In this document: positions 34,585 through 42,243 of the stretch, piece after piece | Layout of the letters: the number at the start of each line of letters is the position of its first letter | How positions within the stretch are numbered: the stretch's first letter is position 1 | Notes under the pieces: generated by a model | Told to the model about the DNA's origin: nothing | Seen by the model: the letters and a program-made list of their open reading frames with translations, nothing else | Databases searched by the model: none | Source: JASHUC01 sp035523875 | GTDB taxonomy: Bacteria > Pseudomonadota > Gammaproteobacteria > Steroidobacterales > Steroidobacteraceae | DNA: 64,000 nt | Direction of reading: 5' to 3' | Assembly (NCBI GenBank): GCA_035523875.1 | Contig: DATKPY010000037.1 | Span: 146,105-210,104, forward strand | Position numbers and translations under genes: made by a program

Positions 34585-36168
34585 CTATCTGAGTCCGGCC
34601 ATCTCGGTCGCGAACAGCAGCGCCATCGCGCCGCCGCGCGGATCCGGGCCGAGGATCGCCGCACGATGCATGTAATCCTCGAGCGTCGTTGCGCGCGCGG
34701 TCGACTCGCACACATCGATCAGCTGCCCGTCGCTCGAGGTGCGCGCGAGAATGCCCTGCCAGGCGCGCTCGACCGCCGCGGCATACGGGCGCTTGGGCAG
34801 CCACCCGCGCATCACCCCACGGCGCATCGCGAAGCCGATCATGGCCGTCGCCGAGTATTCGGGATACGCGCCGGGAACATCGATCACGTTGCGCCACATG
34901 CCATCGGGGCCCTGGTAGCGCACGAGCTTCGCCATCAGGTGCCGATACGCCGCGAGCAGCATCGGGTAGGCCGGATGGTTGCGCGGGAAGTCGCTCAACG
35001 TGAGGGCGAAACCGAGCGCCGGGAACGCGTTGCCGCGACCCCAGGCGACATCGGTGCCCGGGTGATGGCGGTACAGCCCATCGGGCCGCAGCACGAGCTT
35101 CTGCATGTAGGCGACGTGGCGCGCAGCCATGTCGAAGTAGCGACGCTCTCCGGTGAGCGCGCCGGCCTGCGCGAGGATCGCCGTGCCCATGAACAGGGCG
35201 TCGCTGAAACCGCCGTTGTACGGCATGACCTCGCGCGGCCGTCCGTCGGCATCGAAGCCGAATGCCGCCGCGGCACGCACGCGCGCGAGATAGCGCGGGT
35301 CGCCGGTGCGTCGCGCGAGCTCGCCGAAGATGAGATGCCCGGCAAAGACGAGCGAGCTCGGATGCGCGAGGCTGTCCCGGGATCCGTTCACGTACGGCTC
35401 GGCGAGCGCGCGCACCTGGGCGAGATGTCCGAGGCGCAGCTGCCCGATGAGCGCAATCGCATCGATGTAGATCGGCTGACGGAAGTCGCGCCCGTAATAG
35501 CGGGCGAGCTCCTGAGCGAGTTCGAGCGCCGCGCGCGCGCGCCGCCGATCGATCTCACGGTGGGCCGGGGAGTGAGGAATTTCCCCGGGCGTGAGGGCGC
35601 GCAGCGTCTCGAGGGAGGAGACATCGCGCGCGGGCACGGAGCCGATCTGCGCCACCGCATGGCTCGAGAGGGCGGTTGCGAGGCCCGCGGCGTCGGGTCC
35701 GATGATCAGCACCTGGTCGGGCGCCTGCACCCCGATCCAGCGCCACAGCGCGTGCGATTCCGGACGGTCGCGAAACGCAACTCCGCTCGGAGGGAACTCG
35801 AGAGCTGCGGCATCGGGGTTCGCAAGCGCAATCGCGAGCAGGCGGAATGCGCGCCGCCGGGCGGGCGTGCGCTCAACGCGGCGCACCGCGCGCTCGACCG
35901 CCGCGACGCTCGCATCGTTTCCGCCGAGGCCCCCGATGAGGAGCACGGTGGCGCTCGCTGCCGGGCCGCCGGGCACTTCCACGGCCCGGATCAGCGCTTC
36001 GCGGCCGCTCAAACCCACATCGAGCGGCTGCGCCGCAGCGAGCGGTGCGCTCACTGCGAACCCGAGCAGCAGCGAGGCTAGGGCGCCGAGGGCGCTCCCC
36101 GGAGGAACTCGCGCCGACCGTCGCGAGCGAAGTGTGGGTGGTCGGGGGGCGCGTGGTCGGCTGATCAA
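34585..36168 (-). CDS. Exported protein: degenerate M14-like domain fused to a GH88/GH105-type domain
   Basis: 527 residues from a TTG that overlaps the upstream stop (TTGA). Signal peptide with a long basic n-region, ending about APLAAAQ47. Residues 75-160 resemble a truncated M14/succinylglutamate desuccinylase-type domain (VLLIGGLGGNDAS, LANPDAAALEFPP, SHALWRWIG), but the metal motif HGxE reads GGND, so it is probably inactive. From about 210 to the end is an alpha/alpha-barrel like unsaturated rhamnogalacturonyl/glucuronyl hydrolases: MPYNGGFSDALFMG, DVAWGRGNAFPALGFA, GAYPEYSATAMIGFAMRRG. The inferred substrate is an acidic sugar oligomer or glycan. No other polysaccharide gene is adjacent. 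The partner upstream is a DUF6152 protein. Confidence 0.7.
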   Translation of the reverse strand: MISRPRAPRPPTLRSRRSARVPPGSALGALASLLLGFAVSAPLAAAQPLDVGLSGREALIRAVEVPGGPAASATVLLIGGLGGNDASVAAVERAVRRVERTPARRRAFRLLAIALANPDAAALEFPPSGVAFRDRPESHALWRWIGVQAPDQVLIIGPDAAGLATALSSHAVAQIGSVPARDVSSLETLRALTPGEIPHSPAHREIDRRRARAALELAQELARYYGRDFRQPIYIDAIALIGQLRLGHLAQVRALAEPYVNGSRDSLAHPSSLVFAGHLIFGELARRTGDPRYLARVRAAAAFGFDADGRPREVMPYNGGFSDALFMGTAILAQAGALTGERRYFDMAARHVAYMQKLVLRPDGLYRHHPGTDVAWGRGNAFPALGFALTLSDFPRNHPAYPMLLAAYRHLMAKLVRYQGPDGMWRNVIDVPGAYPEYSATAMIGFAMRRGVMRGWLPKRPYAAAVERAWQGILARTSSDGQLIDVCESTARATTLEDYMHRAAILGPDPRGGAMALLFATEMAGLR

Positions 36169-36578
36169 TGCGCTTGCGGCACGTTGATGGGACCGCCGCG
36201 CCGGCGCGTGGGGTCCTGCAGCACCCGGCCGTTCGGCAGCGTCACCGACACGAACAGGCCGCCTTTCGCTCCGTCACGCAGCGGATTGATGACGACGGTG
36301 ACCTTGTCGCCCGGCTGCATGATGTTCGACCTCCATCCCTGGCGCCGCAGATTGTTCGGGCTGTTGAGCTCGACTTTCCACAGCTCGGTGGTGCCCTGCG
36401 CATTCGGCACGTAGATGTCGATGAAGGCGTGCGGATTGGTCCACTGGAAATCGCGCACCGTGCCCTTGAGCGGCACCAGTCGCGTCTGATCGAACATCGC
36501 GAAGGAGTGATGGGCATTCGCAGTGAAGCCCAAGGCAAGCGCAACGGCGGCGAAACATCCCGCCCAACCCATTCTCAT
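36165..36578 (-). CDS. DUF6152 family exported protein
   Basis: 137 residues with a signal peptide (cleavage after about TANAHH) and the DUF6152 pattern HHSFAMFD, GTVRDFQWTNPHAFIDIYV, WKVELNSPNNLRRQGW and PGDKVTVVINPLRDG. These small periplasmic proteins are common in proteobacteria that carry PQQ dehydrogenase and aromatic-degradation genes; their molecular role is not known. The stop overlaps the TTG start of the GH105-like gene by four bases. It is divergent from the 259-residue protein gene, with 175 bases between them holding a TATAAT element. Confidence 0.85.
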   Translation of the reverse strand: MRMGWAGCFAAVALALGFTANAHHSFAMFDQTRLVPLKGTVRDFQWTNPHAFIDIYVPNAQGTTELWKVELNSPNNLRRQGWRSNIMQPGDKVTVVINPLRDGAKGGLFVSVTLPNGRVLQDPTRRRGGPINVPQAH

Positions 36579-36690
36579 CGTCTCACTCCGGCTGCTCGTT
36601 CAGGCCGTGGTGTACGGGGTCCGCGATGACATGTCAAGGAGACTGCGGTCGTGCCGCCACGCTATCCGGCAAGATCTTTTCGATTCGACT

Positions 36691-36696
36691 TATAAT
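36691..36696 (+). promoter_or_regulatory. Candidate -10 element (TATAAT) of the 36.75-kb operon
   Basis: A perfect TATAAT in an AT-rich patch (TTTTCGATTCGACTTATAATC) that stands out in this GC-rich window, 57 bases before the ATG at 36754. No good TTGACA hexamer sits 16-18 bases upstream, so either an activator helps or the match is chance. It would drive the exported-protein/PQQ-dehydrogenase operon. Confidence 0.4.
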
Positions 36697-36753
36697 CTCA
36701 CGTAACTCGCTCGAGTGTACATCTCGCGGCGAGCTGCAACTCGAGGAGGATTG

Positions 36754-37533
36754 ATGAACCGCCGCCACCTGCTATCCGCCGCATTGCTCGGCGCGCTGTG
36801 CGTTGGTGCCGCGCTCAGCGCGTCCGCCGACGATTCCTCCGATCGCGCGTACCCGGCCGCCTTCCCGAAGGGCCACTACGGGGCACTCAACGGGCTGCCC
36901 GACTGGGGTGGAGTGTGGTTCCTCAATCTGCCGGCGCAGGGCGCACGGCCGATCCGCCCGAGCCCCAAGGGCAAGTACCTGAAGGAATACCAGGCCTGGC
37001 AGCACGAGGTGCAGACCCATCACGGCGAGGTTCCGCACCACGGCTCCTACTGCACCCCTCCGGGCATGCCGGGCATCATGGGCGTCTTTCAGTATCCGAT
37101 CGAGTTTCTCTTCACGCCGGGGCGCGTGACGGTCCATCACGAGGCGTGGATGCAGTGGCGCAACATCTGGACCGACGGTCGCAAGCACCCCGACGCCGAG
37201 GATCTCGACCCAACGTTCTACGGTGACTCGATCGGTCACTGGGAGGGCGGGACACTCGTCGTCGATACGATCGGCGTCAAGACGGCCACGGCGCTCAGCA
37301 TGGGGATGGAGCACAGCGACAAGATGCACATCGTCGAGCGCATTCATCTCGCGCCGAACGACCCGAATACGCTGCTCGATGAGATGACGGTCGAGGATCC
37401 GATTGCGCTCGAGAAGCCGTGGCACACCACCTACAGCTACCGTCGCTCGCGCGACATGAACCTGCTCGAGTTCATCTGCGCCGAAAACGACCGCAATCCG
37501 GTCGACGCCGCGGGTGACACCGAGTTCAAGTGA
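36754..37533 (+). CDS. Exported protein of unknown family preceding a PQQ dehydrogenase
   Basis: 259 residues from an ATG with a strong GAGGAGGA site. Signal peptide 1-26 (ending ALSASADD). Mature part: LPDWGGVWFLNLP near the start, HHGSYCTPPGMPGIM, FLFTPGRVTVHHEAWMQWR, GDSIGHWEGGTLVVDTIGVK and a C-terminal YRRSRDMNLLEFICAENDRN. This order (tryptophan-rich start, GxPxxM, WEGxTLVVDT, ending in ExxCxEN) recurs in exported proteins encoded beside quinoprotein dehydrogenases, but no function has been assigned that I know of. Its stop is 29 bases before the start chosen for the dehydrogenase, so they form an operon; a partner role for the enzyme is inferred. Confidence 0.75.
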   Translation: MNRRHLLSAALLGALCVGAALSASADDSSDRAYPAAFPKGHYGALNGLPDWGGVWFLNLPAQGARPIRPSPKGKYLKEYQAWQHEVQTHHGEVPHHGSYCTPPGMPGIMGVFQYPIEFLFTPGRVTVHHEAWMQWRNIWTDGRKHPDAEDLDPTFYGDSIGHWEGGTLVVDTIGVKTATALSMGMEHSDKMHIVERIHLAPNDPNTLLDEMTVEDPIALEKPWHTTYSYRRSRDMNLLEFICAENDRNPVDAAGDTEFK

Positions 37534-37562
37534 ATGCGGTGGATTTGAGAGCCGGGGGGCGA

Positions 37563-39710
37563 ATGCGTGCATTGATCTGGGTCGGTCTCGGTGCCCTCGC
37601 GGTCACCGGCGGGACGCTCGCGGCCGACCGCGATGCGGCGAGCACGGAGAGTTCTGCAGCTGCCGCGCGGCCGATCGTGAGCTCTCCGGCGTTCACATCG
37701 AGCGCGCTCATGGCCGCTCCGGCGCACGCATGGATCACCAACGGCGGTGATCTCTACAATCAGCGCTATTCGCCGCTCACGCTCCTCAACCGCGGCAACG
37801 TCGCCGGCTTGAAGGCGCTGTGGCGCACGGGGATGGGCAGCGGGGCGAGTCCCGGCAACTCCGGCCAAACCCAGATCCTCGAATACGACGGCACGATCTA
37901 CGTCTCGAACGGCGCCGATGACGTGCTCGCGGTGGACGTGCTCACCGGCAGGATCCGCTGGGCGTACCGCGCGCACATCGATCCCCACGCCGGCAATCCG
38001 ATCGGCCGCTCGAACCGCGGGGTCGCGATGGGCGCCGGTCGAATCTATCTCGGTCAGCTCGACGGCAGGATCGTCGCGCTCGATCAGCGCACGGGCAAGG
38101 TCCTCTGGTCGGTGCAGGGGGCGCGCTGGCAGGACGGGTTCAGCATTACCGCCGCGCCGCTCTATTACGACGGCATGGTCATCATGGGCTTCAGCGGTGG
38201 CGAGATGGGCACGCGCGGGCGCGTGCGCGCGTTCGATGCGCGCACCGGCAAGGCGCTCTGGACGTTCTACACGGTGCCGGCGCCGGGGGAGTTCGGCTCC
38301 GGCACCTGGCCTGCGGACTCCGATGCCTGGAAGCACGGCGGGGCGGCCGTCTGGCAGACCCCCGCGCTCGATCCCGAGCTCGGGCTCCTCTATTTCTCCA
38401 CCGGCAACCCCGGTCCGAATCTCAACGGGAGCGTGCGTCCCGGCGACAATCTCTTCACCGTCTCGATCGTCGCGATCGATGCGAAGACCGGCAAGTACCG
38501 CTGGCACTTCCAGCAGATCCATCACGACATCTGGGACTACGATTCGCCGAATCCCGTGGTGCTGTTCGATGCGCCGATCGGCGGCCGGATGCGCAAGGGC
38601 TTGGTCGAGGTGTCGAAGACCGGCTGGGCATACATCCTCGATCGCGTGACGGGTAAGCCGCTCATCGGCATCGAGGAGCGGCCGGTGCCGCAGGAGCCGC
38701 ATCAGGCGACGGCGGCCACCCAGCCCTATCCGGTGGGCGATGCCATCGTGCCGCAGCAGATCGACATCGTTCCGGAAGGCGCCCCGCTCATCCCCGGCAC
38801 GGGAGAGATCCCGAACCACGGGCGCATCTTCACCCCCTTTTGGGCGCACGAGATCATGGTGAAGCCCGCGACGATGGGCGGCGCCAACTGGCCGCCGAGC
38901 TCCTACGATCCGACGACGCACTGGCTCTACGTTTGCGCCTCCGACCGGATCAGCACCTTCTCCGTGCACCTACCCCTCGAGCCGCCCGCGCCGGACAAGG
39001 TGTACATGGGCGGCAGCTTCGGGCAGGCCGAGGCGAACGACCGCGGCATTCTTGCCGCACTCGATGTGACGACCAACCGGCTCGTCTGGCGCCAGAGTTG
39101 GCGCGAGATCTGCTATAGCGGCTCGATCGTCACCGCGGGCGGGCTCCTGTTCGTCGGCCGCAGCGACGGGCGGCTCACCGCGCTCGACAGCTACACCGGT
39201 GCCAAGCTGTGGGAGTTCACCACCGATGCGGGCGTCAACACGACGGCGAGCACCTTCGAGTTCCACGGCAAGCAATACGTCGTCGTGCAAGCGGGCGGGG
39301 GCGTGTTCGCAAACGGCGCGCGCGGCGACGGCATCTGGATGTTTTCCCTCGATGGGAAGATTCCCTCGCTTACGCCCGCGACCGCGCGTGCTGGCGGGCG
39401 CATGGGCGCATTCGGGCGGCCCGGGGCGGGCCCCCCGCCGCTGCCGGCGATCACGCGGCCGGCGAACGTCGATGACGGGGCGCGGATCTATCGGGCGGCG
39501 TGCGTGCCGTGCCACGGGGAAAGCGGTCGCGGCGGTGAGGGCGGCGGTCCGAGCCTCGTGACCGGTCTCGATCGCGCGACGATCTTCGCCGTGGCGAGCA
39601 CTGGGCGGCACAACATGCCGGCCTTTGCCTCCTCTTACTCCGGGGATGAGCTCAACGACGTGGCGAGCTTCGTGGCCGAAGTCCTGGCGAAGTCGTCCGC
39701 GAAGCACTGA
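37563..39710 (+). CDS. PQQ-dependent dehydrogenase with C-terminal cytochrome c
   Basis: 715 residues. The ATG at 37563 follows GGGGGG and gives a clean signal peptide (RALIWVGLGALAVTGGTLAAD); a GTG overlapping the previous stop is an alternative. The propeller has HAWITNGGDLYNQRYSPL at its start and the active-site segment IHHDIWDYDSPNPVVLFD, closer to membrane-glucose-dehydrogenase-type quinoproteins than to methanol dehydrogenase. The position of the vicinal cysteine pair is occupied by NPIGRSNRG, so that disulfide is absent. A C-terminal haem domain has CVPCH (about residue 650) and Met ligand NMPAF. It should oxidise an alcohol or aldehyde in the periplasm. A paralogue faces it across a terminator-like hairpin. 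Confidence 0.88.
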   Translation: MRALIWVGLGALAVTGGTLAADRDAASTESSAAAARPIVSSPAFTSSALMAAPAHAWITNGGDLYNQRYSPLTLLNRGNVAGLKALWRTGMGSGASPGNSGQTQILEYDGTIYVSNGADDVLAVDVLTGRIRWAYRAHIDPHAGNPIGRSNRGVAMGAGRIYLGQLDGRIVALDQRTGKVLWSVQGARWQDGFSITAAPLYYDGMVIMGFSGGEMGTRGRVRAFDARTGKALWTFYTVPAPGEFGSGTWPADSDAWKHGGAAVWQTPALDPELGLLYFSTGNPGPNLNGSVRPGDNLFTVSIVAIDAKTGKYRWHFQQIHHDIWDYDSPNPVVLFDAPIGGRMRKGLVEVSKTGWAYILDRVTGKPLIGIEERPVPQEPHQATAATQPYPVGDAIVPQQIDIVPEGAPLIPGTGEIPNHGRIFTPFWAHEIMVKPATMGGANWPPSSYDPTTHWLYVCASDRISTFSVHLPLEPPAPDKVYMGGSFGQAEANDRGILAALDVTTNRLVWRQSWREICYSGSIVTAGGLLFVGRSDGRLTALDSYTGAKLWEFTTDAGVNTTASTFEFHGKQYVVVQAGGGVFANGARGDGIWMFSLDGKIPSLTPATARAGGRMGAFGRPGAGPPPLPAITRPANVDDGARIYRAACVPCHGESGRGGEGGGPSLVTGLDRATIFAVASTGRHNMPAFASSYSGDELNDVASFVAEVLAKSSAKH

Positions 39711-39734
39711 GCGCGGCGAAGCTGCAGCGAGGAG

Positions 39735-39768
39735 GCTCGCCGGGATCCGCACCCGCCTCCCGGCGAGC
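39735..39768. terminator. Bidirectional terminator-like hairpin between the two PQQ dehydrogenase genes
   Basis: Perfect 11-bp stem (GCTCGCCGGGA paired with TCCCGGCGAGC) with a 12-base loop, in the 82-base gap between two convergent genes. There is no U-run, so intrinsic termination is only presumed from position and stem strength. Confidence 0.6.
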
Positions 39769-39792
39769 GTCCTCGCGAGCGCTTCCGCGAAC

Positions 39793-41904
39793 TCAGTGCT
39801 GCGCGGCGAGCTCGAGCACGTAACCCGTCACATCGTGCAGCTGCTCGGCGCTGAACGCCGATCCAAATGCGGGCATGTCGTTGCGGCCGCGCTCGAGCAC
39901 ATTCACGATCCCCTGGGAGGTGAGTACGTGCGTGAGCTTCGCGCCGCCGTGCGAGCCCCCCTGGCCGCTTTCGCCGTGGCAGACCACGCACGTGGTCGTG
40001 AAGATGAGCTTGCCCTGAGCGAGCTCCGCGGGCGTGAGCGGACCGGTCGGCACGAGCGCACCCGCTCCGCCCCGAGGTCCGCCCATGCGCGGACGCGGAC
40101 CTGGATCGGCGGAGCCGGGCGGGAGCGAGGAGAGCGTACCGTCGAGTGAGAACAGCCACAGGCCGTCGCTGTGCTTACTGCCGGCGAGCGTCGTACCGCC
40201 GGCGAGCACCGCGACGTACTCTTTCCCATCGTGCGCGAACACGCTCGCCGGGGCGTTGACGCCGCCGTCGGTCTGGAACGACCACAGCCGCCGTCCCGTG
40301 AGCTCATCGAGCGCGGTGAATCGCCCATCGTTGCGGCCGACGAACACGAGACCCCCGGCGGTCGCGACCGAGCCGCTGTAGCAAGTGTCCACCCACTGCT
40401 GGCGCCACACGAGGCGGTTGGTCGTGACATCGAGGGCTTCGAAGATGCCGCGGCGGGGCGCCGCAAAGCGCTGCACCACGCTGCCGGAGTACAGCGCGCC
40501 GGGGACGACCGGATAATTGGGGTCACCACCGACCGCACCCCAGAGTGAGTCCTGCGCACAGATGAACATCCGGTGCAGCCGCGGATCGTAGGAGCTCGGC
40601 GGCCAGTTGACCGCTGCGAGCGGCTTCCAGACTGCGGGGTGCTTGGCGAAGGGGGTGAAGATCCGCCCGCCGTTCACCAGATCGAAGCCCTCGGGCGCGA
40701 TGTCGATCGATTGCGGCACGAGCGCATCGCCCACTGGAAACGGCTGAGTGGGCGAGGTGTGCTGCTGGGCGAGCTGCATGACCGGCTTCTCGACGATGCC
40801 GATGAGCGGTTTGCCCGTCACCCGGTCGAGGATGTAAACCCAACCGGTCTTCGCGGCCTCCGCGATGCCCTTGCGCAGCTTTCCGTCGTAGATCGCATCG
40901 AACAGGATGACCGGGTTCGCTGAGTCATAGTCCCAGAGGTCGTGATGGACCTGCTGGAAGTGCCAGCGATACCTGCCGGTCTTCACATCGAGCGCGACGA
41001 TCGAGACGCTGAAGAGGTTGTCACCGGCGCGCACCGCGCCATCGAGGACCGGCCCCGGATTCGCGGTCGAGAAGTAGATGAGGCCGAGCGCGGGATCGAC
41101 CGCCGGAGTCTGCCAGATTGCAGCGCCGCCGTACTTCCACACCGCCGAGTTCTTGGGCCACGTGTCGTGTCCAAACTCACCGGGACCCGGCACGGTATAG
41201 AACGTCCAGCGCAGCGCGCCGGTGCTCGCATCGTAGGCCTTGATGCGGCCGCGCGTGCCCATGTCGCTTCCCGCGAAGCCCGTGATCACGAGACCGTCGT
41301 AGTAAAGCGGCGCGCTCGCGATGACGTAGCCCTTGCGGGGATCCTCCGCCTGCACCGACCAGACGATGCGCCCGCTGTGCTGATCGAGCGCAATCAGCCG
41401 TGCGTCGAGCTCGCCCACGAACACCTTGCCCGCTCCGATCGCAACACCGCGCCCCGGCCAGGCGCAGCAGGGTCGCGCCACCCGCGGATCGACGTTGGCC
41501 TTGAACTCCCAGAGCACCTTGCCGCTGGCGAGGTCGACCGCGAAGGCATCGCCGTCGCCCGTCATGAGGTAGATCGTGCCGTCGTAGACGATCGGCTGCG
41601 CCTGATTGCCGTCGCGCGGATTGAGACCCGAGCCGTTGAGGGAGGCACGCCAGACCGCCTTCAGCCCACCGACGTTCGCGCGGTTGATCAGATCGAGCGG
41701 CGAGAAGCGCTGATTGGCGAGGTTCCCGCCGTTGGTGTACCAGCCATCCCGCGGATAGGCGGCGAGCTGGGCGGCACTGAATGCGGGGATCGGTTCGGCG
41801 AGCGATTCGTCGGTGAAACCGGGTCGCGCCGCCGCGAGCGACGCGAGAAGCGCGGAAATCAGCATAAACGGACCGAGCCGCATCGTCACAGAAAGCGTTG
41901 ACAT
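39793..41904 (-). CDS. PQQ-dependent dehydrogenase with C-terminal cytochrome c (paralogue)
   Basis: 703 residues, about half identical to the convergent dehydrogenase. Signal peptide about 1-26. The propeller carries VHHDLWDYDSANPVILFD at the active site and, unlike its paralogue, a vicinal cysteine pair (ARPCCAWPGRG). The C-terminal haem motif is CVVCH with NDMPAFGSAF as the distal Met region. Blade motifs such as LDQHSGRIVWSVQ and LDVTTNRLVWRQQWVDTCYSGS are clear. The gene is divergent from the TonB receptor gene, with a 339-base regulatory region between them, so both are probably induced together and the receptor substrate may be related to the enzyme substrate. Confidence 0.88.
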   Translation of the reverse strand: MSTLSVTMRLGPFMLISALLASLAAARPGFTDESLAEPIPAFSAAQLAAYPRDGWYTNGGNLANQRFSPLDLINRANVGGLKAVWRASLNGSGLNPRDGNQAQPIVYDGTIYLMTGDGDAFAVDLASGKVLWEFKANVDPRVARPCCAWPGRGVAIGAGKVFVGELDARLIALDQHSGRIVWSVQAEDPRKGYVIASAPLYYDGLVITGFAGSDMGTRGRIKAYDASTGALRWTFYTVPGPGEFGHDTWPKNSAVWKYGGAAIWQTPAVDPALGLIYFSTANPGPVLDGAVRAGDNLFSVSIVALDVKTGRYRWHFQQVHHDLWDYDSANPVILFDAIYDGKLRKGIAEAAKTGWVYILDRVTGKPLIGIVEKPVMQLAQQHTSPTQPFPVGDALVPQSIDIAPEGFDLVNGGRIFTPFAKHPAVWKPLAAVNWPPSSYDPRLHRMFICAQDSLWGAVGGDPNYPVVPGALYSGSVVQRFAAPRRGIFEALDVTTNRLVWRQQWVDTCYSGSVATAGGLVFVGRNDGRFTALDELTGRRLWSFQTDGGVNAPASVFAHDGKEYVAVLAGGTTLAGSKHSDGLWLFSLDGTLSSLPPGSADPGPRPRMGGPRGGAGALVPTGPLTPAELAQGKLIFTTTCVVCHGESGQGGSHGGAKLTHVLTSQGIVNVLERGRNDMPAFGSAFSAEQLHDVTGYVLELAAQH

Positions 41905-41956
41905 GTCTTGTTCGCTCGCGCCGCACTTGGGCGGTCATGGAGTTGAGAAGTCAACC

Positions 41957-41999
41957 TTTTTGCGCAGCACGTCCCGATTGGCACTGCGTTGCGCAAAAA
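41957..41999. promoter_or_regulatory. Inverted repeat in the 339-base divergent region 41905-42243, candidate operator
   Basis: The gap between the divergent dehydrogenase and TonB-receptor genes contains two exactly complementary 10-base arms, TTTTTGCGCA (41957-41966) and TGCGCAAAAA (41990-41999), 23 bases apart. The right arm contains the palindrome TTGCGCAA and the left a near copy, their centres about three helical turns apart, which suits a dimeric regulator. A small GTTGA-GAAG-TCAAC repeat lies just before. Elsewhere in the gap I see only the AAAGGGGGAATC ribosome-binding site of the receptor gene; short open frames there have no similarity. Confidence 0.45.
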
Positions 42000-42243
42000 C
42001 TACAGCATGCGGGCAGCTTGTCACGCGGCGGCGATCCGTGCAAACTGCAACAAAAGGACGCATTCGTATCGTTGCACGACGGACGAGCAACAGCGCGATT
42101 GTCGCGCGGTGCGGTTTCTGCTCGCGCAGCCAGGTCTCGTAGCGACAAGTGCCGGGCATCGAGCAGGGCAACCCGTGCGGTCTGCCCGATGCATCTCGAA
42201 TTTGTCCGAATTCATGCGCGAAGATTAGCGAAAGGGGGAATCA

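Noticed and set aside
41935..42171. Small minus-strand open frame (78 codons) in the divergent region
   Set aside because: No ribosome-binding site or similarity, and it overlaps the inverted repeat that looks regulatory.
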